A stretch of 46,019 nucleotides of DNA from an uncultured Lachnospiraceae bacterium (GTDB taxonomy: Bacteria > Bacillota > Clostridia > Lachnospirales > Lachnospiraceae), in assembly GCA_904420225.1 (NCBI GenBank), contig CAJFUP010000127.1, positions 1-46,019 of the forward strand, in the 5' to 3' direction. How positions within the stretch are numbered: position 1 is the first letter of the stretch; each line of letters starts with the position of its first letter. The translations under genes were made by a program, and so were the position numbers. A model generated the notes under the pieces. The model was not told where the DNA came from. It saw only the letters and a program-made list of their open reading frames with translations, and searched no databases. Of the stretch, positions 24,822 through 33,204 are shown piece after piece.

Positions 24822-25524
24822 TGTTGATGATTCTCGTCTCATAGGTTCCTGTGGCAATGTCGATGAAACGGACAAACAGGGATACTTTATTTTCCTCATT
24901 TAAGCTGTTCCATATCATCTGCGCAAACGCATCGATGTCTCCCTGGATGGCCACTGGTTTCGGCTCTCCCTCGAAGCTGGGCAGCGGGTTGCCGTCATGC
25001 ATATAGGTATGGATGAATCTTCCCTCTCCAGGCAATGGATTTTCATAGGCATAGGTGAACCGGCAGCAGGACTCGGGATTTCCGTTGTTGCTTTTCAAAA
25101 TCGACATGGCATAATTGTACTTTCCGTTGACAATGTGCATCACGCCGGAGATTCTCGGTGTGTAGTTGGGGCAGTCAGGCTCAAATTCCCGGCTTCTTAA
25201 GGACTGTTCGAACGTGAGCTGCATATCCATCCCGTCATAGATGGTATCCGTCTGATCGCCGTTGGTGACAATGGTTTTATTTCCCAGCACGCGGACCGGC
25301 GCATAGATGATCAGGCTGGGATCCACCAGCTTGGAAGGATCAAACGCTTCGGTACGAATGCCTTCTCCGTCTTCCACAAAGACCCGATTGCGGCTGTTCT
25401 CACTTCTTCCCATGATAAAATATGCTGTCACAGCCTTCGTCCCATCGGCTGAGCGCCCCAGCACGATGCCGCGGCCCGGATAAGTGTTACTCCTCAACTC
25501 TTCACTCAGTGATAACTGTTTCAT
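24808..25524 (-). CDS. PurO-type IMP cyclohydrolase
   Basis: 238 residues from the ATG at 25522-25524, with AAGGAGG six bases upstream. It resembles the archaeal-type PurO family: SNTYPGRGIVLGRS near the start, TAYFIMGRSENSRNR, DPSLIIYAPV, TNGDQTDTIYDG, and a central YTPRISGV segment. It would close the ring of FAICAR to give IMP, the last step of purine synthesis, replacing the missing N-terminal domain of PurH. It is directly under the ZTP riboswitch and upstream of the stand-alone transformylase, which strongly supports this role. Confidence 0.9.
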   Translation of the reverse strand: MKQLSLSEELRSNTYPGRGIVLGRSADGTKAVTAYFIMGRSENSRNRVFVEDGEGIRTEAFDPSKLVDPSLIIYAPVRVLGNKTIVTNGDQTDTIYDGMDMQLTFEQSLRSREFEPDCPNYTPRISGVMHIVNGKYNYAMSILKSNNGNPESCCRFTYAYENPLPGEGRFIHTYMHDGNPLPSFEGEPKPVAIQGDIDAFAQMIWNSLNEENKVSLFVRFIDIATGTYETRIINKNVR

Positions 25525-25610
25525 AAATATCCTCCTTCTTGTTTCCCGCTCTTTCATGAAACGGCCTGAAACCTTGCTTTTTGTCGGCTTACCGGGCCTA
25601 TGACACAAAA

Positions 25611-25745
25611 AACCGCCCGGGTACCCTTTTTCTCAGGCGCCCAGGCGGTCGGCTGTCAAATCTCCCTCCCGGCTTGCACCAAGAGCTCGCGGCGCGTACT
25701 CCCCTGTGGTTCTCCACATCTTCCGCCAGTCATACGCACCTGTAA
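25611..25745 (-). promoter_or_regulatory. ZTP (pfl) riboswitch with terminator
   Basis: On the minus strand the aptamer starts near 25745 and shows the conserved ATGACTGGCG core, a GTGGAG-AACCAC hairpin, GGGGAGTACGC pairing back to GCGTA, and the second-domain CCGCCTGGGC. The 3' part (25611-25649) forms the expression platform: ACCGCC-TGGG with CCCGGGCGG followed by six T. This class binds ZTP/ZMP, which accumulates when 10-formyltetrahydrofolate is short, and turns on purine and folate genes. It controls the IMP cyclohydrolase gene 87 bases downstream and probably the transformylase. Confidence 0.92.
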
Positions 25746-25756
25746 TCTTCGTCTTT

Positions 25757-25785
25757 ATCATACAATATTATTCCGTCTGGCGCAA
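25757..25785 (-). promoter_or_regulatory. promoter of the riboswitch-controlled purine genes
   Basis: On the minus strand, TATGAT (25757-25762) is preceded after 17 bases by TTGCGC (25780-25785). The start point would fall at about 25750, just before the aptamer. Confidence 0.6.
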
Positions 25786-25808
25786 GGGGTTTTTGTGTTT
25801 TCATCCAT

Positions 25809-27302
25809 TCAGCCTTTGAGCATTCCATACACTGCTTCCATATCCAGATGCGCCCGCAGCGTATCCGCCAGCCGGTCATACTGTTTTTCTTTATACGCAT
25901 TCCTGTCCCACTGCCCGGCCGCATCAGGAGTCATGCCTTTTTCCGCCAGAAGTATGGCTTCCAACCGCTCCATGATCTGGGCACTGTCAAAAAAGCCATG
26001 GAGATACGTGCCATATACGTTTCCCAGGCAGCAACCATCCTGCTTGGCATCGGCCAGGGAAATCCAGCCCACCTCCCCCGAAGATTCGCCCATGTGAATC
26101 TCATAACCGGATACGGCGGCTCCCTCCAAAGCGGAAAGACGGCCGGAAGTGGAACCGATGATCCCCTGCTTTCGGGTTCGTGTCTTTTCCCGGCAAAATT
26201 CTGTGCGGATGGGAAGCAGGCCCATACCCCGAATCTGTGTTTTCCCCTCCGGCATATCTGCCTCAATGCCCAAATCGTCCCGCAGAGACTCTCCCAGCAT
26301 CTGATAGCCGCCGCAAATGCCCAATACAATGGTCCCGGCCTCAGCGGCTCTTTGTATTTTCGCTTCCAGGCCATTCTGCCGCATCCAGAGAAGATCCGAA
26401 ACCGTGCTTTTGGTTCCGGGCAGAATGATCATATCCGGCGTTTTCAGCTGTTCCGGGCGGCTGACGTAGCGGACTGCCATGGATTTTCGCTGGCTAAAGA
26501 CATCAAAATCTGTAAAATTGGAGAGACGGGGAAAACGGATGACGGCGATATCCACCGGCGCCTGTTTTCCCCTATTTTCCAGTTTTTCGCTGAGACTGTC
26601 CTCATCCTCAATATCCAAATCCATATAGGGCACCACCCCCACCACTGGATTTGGAATGTAGCGTTGCAGCATCTCAATGCCTGGATTCAGAATGGTCTGA
26701 TCTCCCCGGAATTTGTTGATGATCAGGCCTCGGATCCTCCGTCTCTCTTCCTCCTCCAGCAGCATAACGGTTCCAACCAGCTGGGCAAAAACTCCGCCCC
26801 TGTCAATGTCTCCCACCAAAAGCACCGGCGCATCCAGAAGTTTTGCCAGCCCCATATTTACGATATCATCAGCCTTCAAATTGATCTCCGCCGGACTGCC
26901 GGCCCCCTCGATGACAATGATATCATACGATTCCGCCAGCTCTTCATAAGCCCGGAGAATATGGGGAATCAACGTTTTCTTGATCTTAAAATACTCCCTG
27001 GCCGACATGGTTCTCCATACTTCCCCGTTGACAATTACCTGGGATCCCGTTTCGCTGGAAGGCTTGAGTAAAATGGGATTCATAAGAACGCTGGGCTCTG
27101 TGCCGGCGGCTTCCGCCTGAACCACCTGGGCCCGTCCCATTTCCAGTCCTTCCCTGGTTATGTAAGAATTCAGCGCCATATTCTGAGACTTGAACGGCGC
27201 TACTCGATATCCGTCCTGCTTAAAAATCCGGCACAATCCCGCCGCCAAAATACTTTTCCCGGCATTGGACATGGTCCCCTGTATCATGATTGCCTTTGCC
27301 AT
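25809..27302 (-). CDS. cobQ: cobyric acid synthase
   Basis: 497 residues. It amidates four side chains of adenosylcobyrinic acid a,c-diamide using glutamine and ATP. The N-terminal ATP domain starts [21 protein letters not shown] and contains [11 protein letters not shown] and [12 protein letters not shown]. The C-terminal glutaminase domain (about 255-480) has the nucleophilic cysteine in [12 protein letters not shown] and the later histidine in YLHGFFD. Length is typical. It overlaps nothing; cobD lies 17 bases upstream in the same direction, so the two are cotranscribed. Confidence 0.96.
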   Translation of the reverse strand: MAKAIMIQGTMSNAGKSILAAGLCRIFKQDGYRVAPFKSQNMALNSYITREGLEMGRAQVVQAEAAGTEPSVLMNPILLKPSSETGSQVIVNGEVWRTMSAREYFKIKKTLIPHILRAYEELAESYDIIVIEGAGSPAEINLKADDIVNMGLAKLLDAPVLLVGDIDRGGVFAQLVGTVMLLEEEERRRIRGLIINKFRGDQTILNPGIEMLQRYIPNPVVGVVPYMDLDIEDEDSLSEKLENRGKQAPVDIAVIRFPRLSNFTDFDVFSQRKSMAVRYVSRPEQLKTPDMIILPGTKSTVSDLLWMRQNGLEAKIQRAAEAGTIVLGICGGYQMLGESLRDDLGIEADMPEGKTQIRGMGLLPIRTEFCREKTRTRKQGIIGSTSGRLSALEGAAVSGYEIHMGESSGEVGWISLADAKQDGCCLGNVYGTYLHGFFDSAQIMERLEAILLAEKGMTPDAAGQWDRNAYKEKQYDRLADTLRAHLDMEAVYGMLKG

Positions 27303-27319
27303 ATGTTACCCTTTCCATC

Positions 27320-28372
27320 CTAATCCAGGCTTTGCCTCAGTATATCCAGCAGCACATCGTTTTCTTCCCTGCTCTTCACCGCCACCCGGAAATGAGCAGC
27401 GGTGAGTCCCCTGAAATTGGAGCACTTTCGAATCAGCAGCCCCCGTTCCAGGCAGAACTCGTAGAGATCCCTCTTACTGGGAGTGCGGAAAAACAGATAG
27501 TTGGCCCGGGAGTCATAAACAAAGAAACCCATCTCTTCCATGGCACGCCGCATCCGCCGCCGTTCCCCGGCCACATACCGTCTTGTATTTTCCGCAAAGT
27601 CAGTCTCCTTCAGGGCGGCCAGCCCCGCATACTGGGCCGGTGTGGACACATTCCAGGATTGGCTGGCCCGTCGAACCCGTTTTGCCAGATCCGGATGGTG
27701 GGCGATTCCATACCCCAGACGCAGTCCCGGCATGCCGTACATCTTGGTGAATGCTTTGAAAATGAAAAGATTACACTTCTCTGTTTCCTTTTCCCAAACT
27801 GTGCGGAATGACAACCGATCCTGGTTTTCCAAAAAATCCTGAAAACACTCATCCACAGCCAAAAGACAGCCTGTCCGGGCGCAGCGCTTGATGACTTCCC
27901 TGTACAGTTTTTCCGGAAACAGCACGCCGGTGGGATTGTTGGGATTGCAGATAACAGCCATGTCCGTGGATGCAGTGATGGCTGCGGGAAAATCCTCCCC
28001 CACCTGAAATCCGTTCTCCTCTTTCAGCTCATAAAAATGGCAGGCACATCCCACCGCTGTGAGGGCCCGCTCGTATTCGGAAAAGGTGGGGGCCAACAGC
28101 AGTGCCTGCCTGGGCCTTACCGCGGCCGCCAAGTGAAAAATCACCTCTGCCGCGCCGTTGCCGCAGACAATCTGCTCCGGATCCGCGCCCTCTGCCTGGG
28201 CTATTTCCTTTCTCAGCTTCTCTGCCTGACTGTCGGGATAAGCCTGGGAATCCTCCACCCCCCGCACAGCCGCCTCCCGCACAGAGGGCGGCATGCCAAA
28301 TGGACCGATGTTGGCGGAAAAGTCCCATTTCACTCTATTTCTGTAGATATCTCCTCCATGGGTATACTCCAT
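27320..28372 (-). CDS. cobD: threonine-phosphate decarboxylase (CobD-like PLP enzyme)
   Basis: 350 residues from the ATG at 28370-28372, with AAGGAGAG before it. A fold-type I PLP enzyme of the histidinol-phosphate aminotransferase superfamily: HGGDIYRN at the start, DFSANIGPFG, CNPNNPTG, the Schiff-base lysine in IFKAFTKMYGMPGLRLGYG, and an Arg near FRVAVKSREEN. CobD makes (R)-1-amino-2-propanol phosphate for the nucleotide loop of cobalamin. The family also contains HisC, but the HGG N-terminus and the adjacent cobQ favour CobD. Confidence 0.9.
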   Translation of the reverse strand: MEYTHGGDIYRNRVKWDFSANIGPFGMPPSVREAAVRGVEDSQAYPDSQAEKLRKEIAQAEGADPEQIVCGNGAAEVIFHLAAAVRPRQALLLAPTFSEYERALTAVGCACHFYELKEENGFQVGEDFPAAITASTDMAVICNPNNPTGVLFPEKLYREVIKRCARTGCLLAVDECFQDFLENQDRLSFRTVWEKETEKCNLFIFKAFTKMYGMPGLRLGYGIAHHPDLAKRVRRASQSWNVSTPAQYAGLAALKETDFAENTRRYVAGERRRMRRAMEEMGFFVYDSRANYLFFRTPSKRDLYEFCLERGLLIRKCSNFRGLTAAHFRVAVKSREENDVLLDILRQSLD

Positions 28373-28483
28373 GTCTTCTCTCCTTTTGCCATTCCACTCG
28401 TTGGGCGTTTGCAAAGTTGGCCACCCGTATCTCTCTTCATCGTATGTCGGCTGACTCCAGCCGTCCGGGAATCCACCAGTTCT

Positions 28484-28828
28484 CTACAGTGTGGAGGTTC
28501 CAAACACATATAAAGCCGCAATCAAAACCAGCACCACCAGGTTGACAACCAGGCCAAACCAGTCCAGCGTATGGCGGACTCTCCCTTTCCTTTTCAGTCC
28601 CTGATAGCCGAAATTGGCCCCCGCCACGGAAAACATCACGATTAAGACGCCCACGATGCCCAAAAGGGGTCCCGCATCTCCGTTTTCTTTGTAGGAGATG
28701 ACCACTCCAGCCGTGAAGGATGCCACCTCCAGCCAAATCATGACACAGGAGAGGATACCCCAGGGCGTGACCTTTTTCACGCTGAAATCAATATTATCTC
28801 GCTCTCTTACCGGTATATTTTCTTCCAT
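28484..28828 (-). CDS. small three-helix membrane protein (DUF6142-like)
   Basis: 114 residues. A hydrophilic N-terminus with FSVKKVTPWGI is followed by three predicted membrane helices (about 25-45, 55-72 and 90-110). The layout and the FSxKKxxxxGI start recall the DUF6142 family of Lachnospiraceae, whose function is unknown. The ribosome site is weak (GGTGAGAG). It lies between cobD and a VanZ-like gene in the same direction and shows no link to cobalamin synthesis. Confidence 0.75.
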   Translation of the reverse strand: MEENIPVRERDNIDFSVKKVTPWGILSCVMIWLEVASFTAGVVISYKENGDAGPLLGIVGVLIVMFSVAGANFGYQGLKRKGRVRHTLDWFGLVVNLVVLVLIAALYVFGTSTL

Positions 28829-28857
28829 CTCTCACCGCTTTGCCTTCCTGCTGTCTG

Positions 28858-29328
28858 TTACTTTTTCCTTATGCTCCGTCTGTGAATCGTCCGGATCACC
28901 AGATAGCACACATAGCCCAGAAATCCGCCCAGAGTGTTGAGCAGAATATCATCCACATCAAAACTGCCCACCCTGAAAATGAGCTGAATCGTCTCTATGA
29001 CCAAGCTGGCTGTCATGGTTAAAAGTGTCACCAGTAACCCGCCTTTGCAGCGCTTTAATACCACCGGCAGGAAAAAGGCAAAGGGCATGAATGCCACCAC
29101 ATTCCCTGCCAGATTTAGAGTCACTGCTCTCCAGCCCAGGATATCCCGGTATTCTATGAAGCGCATGATCTCCTTGAACGGTTCCAGATTATAGATGTAT
29201 TCTCGCCCGCCGTCTGGCACCCGCCCCATCATCTCCGCAAAAAACAGGAAATAAAACAGTACCACCAAATAGACGGCGAACAGGATGCGGCATATCAGCC
29301 GCACCGTTTCTTTCTGTTTCAAAACCAT
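28858..29328 (-). CDS. VanZ-family membrane protein
   Basis: 156 residues with four to five membrane helices. The VanZ-like core includes an N-terminal helix, NLEPFKEIMRFIEY, the conserved NLAGNVVAFMPFAFFLPV, ETIQLIFRVGSFDVDDILLNTLGGFLGYV and a basic C-terminus. VanZ itself raises teicoplanin resistance, but most family members have no known role. GGAGG is only one base from the ATG at 29328; a TTG two codons later (29322) has better spacing and may be the true start. It is co-directional with the DUF6142-like gene 29 bases downstream. Confidence 0.9.
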   Translation of the reverse strand: MVLKQKETVRLICRILFAVYLVVLFYFLFFAEMMGRVPDGGREYIYNLEPFKEIMRFIEYRDILGWRAVTLNLAGNVVAFMPFAFFLPVVLKRCKGGLLVTLLTMTASLVIETIQLIFRVGSFDVDDILLNTLGGFLGYVCYLVIRTIHRRSIRKK

Positions 29329-29404
29329 TCCTCCGCGTATCCGTAAAACTCACTTTCGAGCCGTCTCCCCGCCCGGCGGCGGAAAAACGCGGCCCGAAAC
29401 CGCA

Positions 29405-29557
29405 TCAAATTGTCATATCTTTTCTGGATGCCAATAATCTGGCGCCGTTGACCACCGATAAGATACCGGCCACAATACCCACTACCATCACCATCACACC
29501 GACTGCCAAATTGGCAGCCCCTACTCCCGTAATTCTTCTGTATTGTTTTTCGTTCAT
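29405..29557 (-). CDS. 50-residue single-helix membrane protein
   Basis: A short open frame with AGGAGG eight bases before its ATG (29555-29557). It has a hydrophilic N-terminus (MNEKQYRRITG), one long hydrophobic stretch (about residues 13-36, rich in Val, Gly, Ala and Ile) and a basic tail (ARLLASRKDM). It is predicted to be a single-pass membrane peptide with the N-terminus inside. It lies between pyrE and the VanZ-like gene, all in the same direction. The function is unknown; the ribosome site and the coherent membrane profile make it likely to be real. Confidence 0.7.
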   Translation of the reverse strand: MNEKQYRRITGVGAANLAVGVMVMVVGIVAGILSVVNGARLLASRKDMTI

Positions 29558-29594
29558 TAGCTGTCCTCCTATTGACATTCTGCGTTTATGAGCA

Positions 29595-29632
29595 GGGCGC
29601 AGAGCGGACGGCGCTGGTCCGCACCGCGCAAG
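29595..29632 (-). terminator. GC-rich hairpin after pyrE
   Basis: On the minus strand, GCGGAC pairs with GTCCGC around a seven-base loop, and outer GCGC/GCGC pairing extends the stem past an internal loop, a few bases after the pyrE stop. There is no T run, so it may be a pause or mRNA-end structure and not a full terminator. Confidence 0.4.
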
Positions 29633-29640
29633 AAACGGGC

Positions 29641-30318
29641 TTAGTTTTCCGCTCCGTACTGTTCATAATATGCATCAATGGCTGCTTTTATGGTGTCATC
29701 AATGATAATCTTTCCCTTATACGGCTTATTATACAGATGTTCCACCACCTCTGCCATGGTGACGATGGCGCGGATTTTTATGCCGTATTTCTCTTCCAGC
29801 TCCGCAATGGCGCTCTTGGTGCCAGTGCCCCTCTCCATACGGTCCACAGAAACCACCAAACCTGCCACCGTGATATCCCCCTGTGCTTTCAGAATGGGCA
29901 TGGTTTCGTTGATGGACTTTCCGGATGTGGTCACATCCTCGATCATCATCACCCGATCTCCGTCCTGGATGGGACCGCCCAAGAGAATGCCCACATCTCC
30001 GTGATCCTTCACTTCTTTTCTGTTGGAGCAGTAGCGCACATCGGCTCCAAACTTATCGCTGAGGGCAATGGCTGTGGTCACGGAAAGGGGAATGCCCTTA
30101 TACGCCGGTCCAAACAGAACGTCAAAATCTGTGCCAAAGGACTCGGCAATGGCCTGCGCATAGTATTCTCCCAATTTTTTCAGCTGAGCACCTGTGCGGT
30201 AAAATCCTGTGTTGACAAAGAATGGGGTTTTTCTGCCGCTTTTGGTGACAAAATCGCCGAATTTCAAAACCTGACTGTCAATCATGAACTCAATAAACTC
30301 TTTTTTATACTGTTCCAT
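29641..30318 (-). CDS. pyrE: orotate phosphoribosyltransferase
   Basis: 225 residues from the ATG at 30316-30318, with GGGAGGAAG before it. It joins orotate to PRPP to make OMP. The start KKEFIEFMIDSQVLKFGDF, the loop GRKTPFFVNTGFYRTG, LFGPAYKGIPLSV, YCSNRKEVKDHGD and the PRPP-binding MMIEDVTTSGKSINE are all present. It is the last gene of the pyr cluster, 68 bases after pyrD. Confidence 0.97.
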   Translation of the reverse strand: MEQYKKEFIEFMIDSQVLKFGDFVTKSGRKTPFFVNTGFYRTGAQLKKLGEYYAQAIAESFGTDFDVLFGPAYKGIPLSVTTAIALSDKFGADVRYCSNRKEVKDHGDVGILLGGPIQDGDRVMMIEDVTTSGKSINETMPILKAQGDITVAGLVVSVDRMERGTGTKSAIAELEEKYGIKIRAIVTMAEVVEHLYNKPYKGKIIIDDTIKAAIDAYYEQYGAEN

Positions 30319-30386
30319 ATCTTCCTCCCATTGGGGCAGCCACGTGCCCATTTTCTCTATGCTTCCTTATCTGCGTCTGATTATTC

Positions 30387-31298
30387 TCACTTCACCAGAC
30401 CAATGAGCTGACGAATATCCTGGCAGTGATGCCTGCGCATATAGTCCTCAATACCCGCAACGGTTTCAACCGTGGCATAGGGATTGTAAAAATTGGCTGT
30501 GCCGATGGATACCGCTGTGGCACCGGCCAGGATAAATTCCATGGCGTCCTCCGCACAGGAGATGCCGCCCATGCCGATGATGGGTACGCTGACGGCATTG
30601 GCCACTTGGTAAACCATACGCAGCGCCACCGGCTTCACCGCCGGGCCGGACATGCCCCCCGTCTTATTGGCAATGGCGAAGCACTGGCGCTCAATATCAA
30701 TTTTCATGCCAGTCAATGTGTTAATCAGAGAAATCACGTCGGCTCCCCCGGCCTCCGCCGCTTTGGCCATGACCGTGATATCCGTCACATTGGGACTTAG
30801 TTTCATGATAACAGGCTGTTTTGCCTTGGCTTTCACCGCCTTGGTGATGGCCTCCACTGCCCGGGGATCCTGGCCGAAAGCAATGCCTCCCTCCTTGACA
30901 TTGGGACAGGAAATATTGATCTCCAGCATATCCACCGGCTCACTGGCCAGCCGTTCCACCACCTCCAGGTAATCTTCTGTCGTCTTCCCACAGACATTGA
31001 CGATAACTTTTGTGTCAAATTGTTTCAAAAAAGGCAGATCTCTCTGAATAAAAACCTCCATTCCCGGATTCTGGAGGCCGATGGCATTCAGCATACCGCC
31101 GTGGGTCTCTGCAATTCTGGGGGTGGGATTTCCCGGCCACGGCACATTGGCCACGCCTTTGGTCACCACTGCACCCAGCTGGTTTAAATCCACAAATTCA
31201 CTGTACTCCTCCCCGGATCCAAAGGTGCCGGAAGCCACCATGACCGGATTCTTCAGTTCTACACCGGCCAGAGATACGCTTGTGTTCCACTCTGTCAC
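30387..31298 (-). CDS. pyrD: dihydroorotate dehydrogenase catalytic subunit, class 1B
   Basis: 303 residues. An FMN enzyme that oxidises dihydroorotate to orotate and passes electrons to PyrK and then NAD. It shows MVASGTFGSGEEYSEF, the substrate loop with NAIGLQNPG, the active-site cysteine in NISCPNVKEGG (class 1), VIMKLSPNVTDI and IIGMGGI. Class 1B is supported by the adjoining pyrK gene, whose stop it overlaps by four bases (ATGA-type coupling). Confidence 0.97.
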   Translation of the reverse strand: MTEWNTSVSLAGVELKNPVMVASGTFGSGEEYSEFVDLNQLGAVVTKGVANVPWPGNPTPRIAETHGGMLNAIGLQNPGMEVFIQRDLPFLKQFDTKVIVNVCGKTTEDYLEVVERLASEPVDMLEINISCPNVKEGGIAFGQDPRAVEAITKAVKAKAKQPVIMKLSPNVTDITVMAKAAEAGGADVISLINTLTGMKIDIERQCFAIANKTGGMSGPAVKPVALRMVYQVANAVSVPIIGMGGISCAEDAMEFILAGATAVSIGTANFYNPYATVETVAGIEDYMRRHHCQDIRQLIGLVK

Positions 31299-32059
31299 AG
31301 TTCCACCTCCTCTGCCGCAAATACGGGGCCATCCTTGCAGACCCTTTTATTGTGTACATGACTGTGGGAGTCCACCTCCTTAGACTGGCAGACACAGGCC
31401 AGACAGGCACCGATGCCACAGGCCATCTTCTCTTCCAGGGAGAGGTAACACTCCATCCCCTCGGCAACAGCGTATGCCTTCAACGCCCGCAGCATGGGGG
31501 TGGGACCGCAGGCATAGATAATATCCGCCTTAAGTCCGTTTTCCCGGATGGCGTCCAGTACATTGCCCCTTGTGCCGCTGCTGCCGTCCTCTGTGGCCAC
31601 AAATACTTCTCCATATGCCTGGAAATCCTCGTTTAAAAACAGTCGATCCCGGTACCCCAGAATGATCTGTTTCTCACAATCCAGCTGTCTGGCCAACTCC
31701 AGCATGGGGGGGATTCCGATACCTCCCCCGATTAAAAACGCCTTTTTGTTCTTCAAAGGAAATCCGTTTCCCAGTGGGCCCATGATTTCCACATCATCCC
31801 CGGTGTGATAGTCAGAAAACTCCTTGGTTCCGGCGCCCGCCACCCGGTACACGATCCGCAGACGACCCGTATCCCGCCGGATCTCACAGAGACTGATGGG
31901 TCTGGGAAGCAGCCTGCCGCTGTCCTTTGTGAATACGGAGATAAACTGCCCCGGCACCGCCTGGGCTGCTACCTCATCCGCCTGAATCCACATGCTCCAG
32001 ATATCCTCCATCAGCGGTTCCTGGGAGACCACCTTCCCTGTCATTTTTATCTTTGCCAT
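31295..32059 (-). CDS. pyrK: dihydroorotate dehydrogenase electron-transfer subunit PyrK
   Basis: 254 residues from the ATG at 32057-32059, downstream of GAGGTAAGT. It carries FAD and a [2Fe-2S] cluster and links PyrD to NAD. The FAD-binding region includes RLLPRPISLCEI, the NAD-binding region GGGIGIPPMLELA, and the cluster cysteines lie in CGIGACLACVC with a later CKDG. An earlier in-frame start exists, but it adds a basic tail that is not in the family. It is coupled to pyrD. Confidence 0.96.
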   Translation of the reverse strand: MAKIKMTGKVVSQEPLMEDIWSMWIQADEVAAQAVPGQFISVFTKDSGRLLPRPISLCEIRRDTGRLRIVYRVAGAGTKEFSDYHTGDDVEIMGPLGNGFPLKNKKAFLIGGGIGIPPMLELARQLDCEKQIILGYRDRLFLNEDFQAYGEVFVATEDGSSGTRGNVLDAIRENGLKADIIYACGPTPMLRALKAYAVAEGMECYLSLEEKMACGIGACLACVCQSKEVDSHSHVHNKRVCKDGPVFAAEEVEL

Positions 32060-32174
32060 ACTTACCTCATTCCTGCGTCCACGCCTGGACGCATTCTGTT
32101 TTCTCATTCAACTGCTTGCTGCAGCACAGCTGTTTCCTTGGCCGCATCGGATTTTCCGCTTTGACATCGAAGAA

Positions 32175-33092
32175 TCAGAAAATACTTCTGATATCCTCAA
32201 TCATGTCCACTACAGCGGCTCTGGAGGCCTCGGCGAAATGTTCCGGTCCGAATTTTTTGTATTTTTCCTGCTTATACGCAGCAATGATTCCACGGGAAGA
32301 ATTGACAATGGCCCCCAGGCCGTCCTCATTGAAATACGGGCGCAGGGACTCTGCCGTTCCGCCCTGGGCCCCGTAACCAGGCACCAAAATATAAGCCTTG
32401 GGCATCACCTGACGCAGAGTCCTGCCCATCTCCGGATATGTGGCGCCAATGACGCACCCCACATTGCTATAAGAGCCGTCCATGAGGGCTTCTCCCCACT
32501 GGGCTACTTTTTCTGCCACCATCTCATAGAGAGGACGGCCATTGATCAGCTGATCCTGAAACTCCCCGCTGGAGGGATTGGATGTCTTAACCAGAATGAA
32601 AATGCCCTTGTCCTCTTCCTGGCACACTTTGAGAAACGGATCAATGCCGTCTGAACCCAGGTACGGGTTTACCGTGGCAAAATCCTCGTCAAAGGCCGCC
32701 AGCTTCCGGCTCCCCACCTGCACTTTTCCCAGATGGCCCACAGCATACGCGGCCGAAGTGGAGCCGATGTCTCCCCGCTTCACATCGCCGATGACTGTCA
32801 AACCCTTTTCCTTGCAGTAATCCACTGTCCTTTTATATACCGCCATGCCTGGCACACCAAACTGCTCATACATGGCCACCTGAGGCTTGACGGCTGGAAT
32901 CAAATCCCAGATATGATCCACAATCTCTTTATTGTATTCCCAAATGGCTTCAGCGGCCCCCTCCAGGGTCTCCCCATGTTCTTGCAGAGCCTTATTCACA
33001 ATGTGCTCCGGCACATATGACAGCATGGGGTCCAGCCCCACCACCACCGGTGCCTGAAGTTTTTGAATTTTTTCCACCAACTGTTTAATCAT
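32175..33092 (-). CDS. pyrF: orotidine-5'-phosphate decarboxylase, type 2
   Basis: 305 residues, the length of the longer type 2 (archaeal/actinobacterial-like) OMP decarboxylases and not the 240-residue type 1. It makes UMP from OMP. Motifs: VVGLDPMLSYVP, AVKPQVAMYEQFG, the catalytic VIGDVKRGDIGSTS, NPYLGSDG, VKTSNPSSGEFQD and YGAQGGTAE. GGAGGAAAG precedes the ATG. It has an internal promoter between it and pyrC and is followed by pyrK after 115 bases. Confidence 0.96.
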   Translation of the reverse strand: MIKQLVEKIQKLQAPVVVGLDPMLSYVPEHIVNKALQEHGETLEGAAEAIWEYNKEIVDHIWDLIPAVKPQVAMYEQFGVPGMAVYKRTVDYCKEKGLTVIGDVKRGDIGSTSAAYAVGHLGKVQVGSRKLAAFDEDFATVNPYLGSDGIDPFLKVCQEEDKGIFILVKTSNPSSGEFQDQLINGRPLYEMVAEKVAQWGEALMDGSYSNVGCVIGATYPEMGRTLRQVMPKAYILVPGYGAQGGTAESLRPYFNEDGLGAIVNSSRGIIAAYKQEKYKKFGPEHFAEASRAAVVDMIEDIRSIF

Positions 33093-33114
33093 CTTTCCTC
33101 CAATCTGCCCTCTT

Positions 33115-33172
33115 TAAAAAGCGGGCAATACCAATTCCCATGTATTTTAATATAACTCTTCTGTTTTTACAA
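33115..33172 (-). promoter_or_regulatory. internal promoter and palindrome upstream of pyrF
   Basis: On the minus strand, TTGTAA (33167-33172) and TAAAAT (33144-33149) are 17 bases apart, forming a promoter for pyrF-pyrK-pyrD-pyrE. Downstream lies the symmetric GCCCTCTTTAAAAAGCGGGC (about 33114-33133), which can form a hairpin just before the ribosome site. I do not recognise a PyrR-type attenuator. Confidence 0.6.
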
Positions 33173-33204
33173 GATGTAACTGGCCGCTATAAAATCAACT
33201 ATTC

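Noticed and set aside
33093-33204. PyrR attenuator before pyrF
   Set aside because: A palindrome is present, but there are no alternative terminator and antiterminator stems and no T run.
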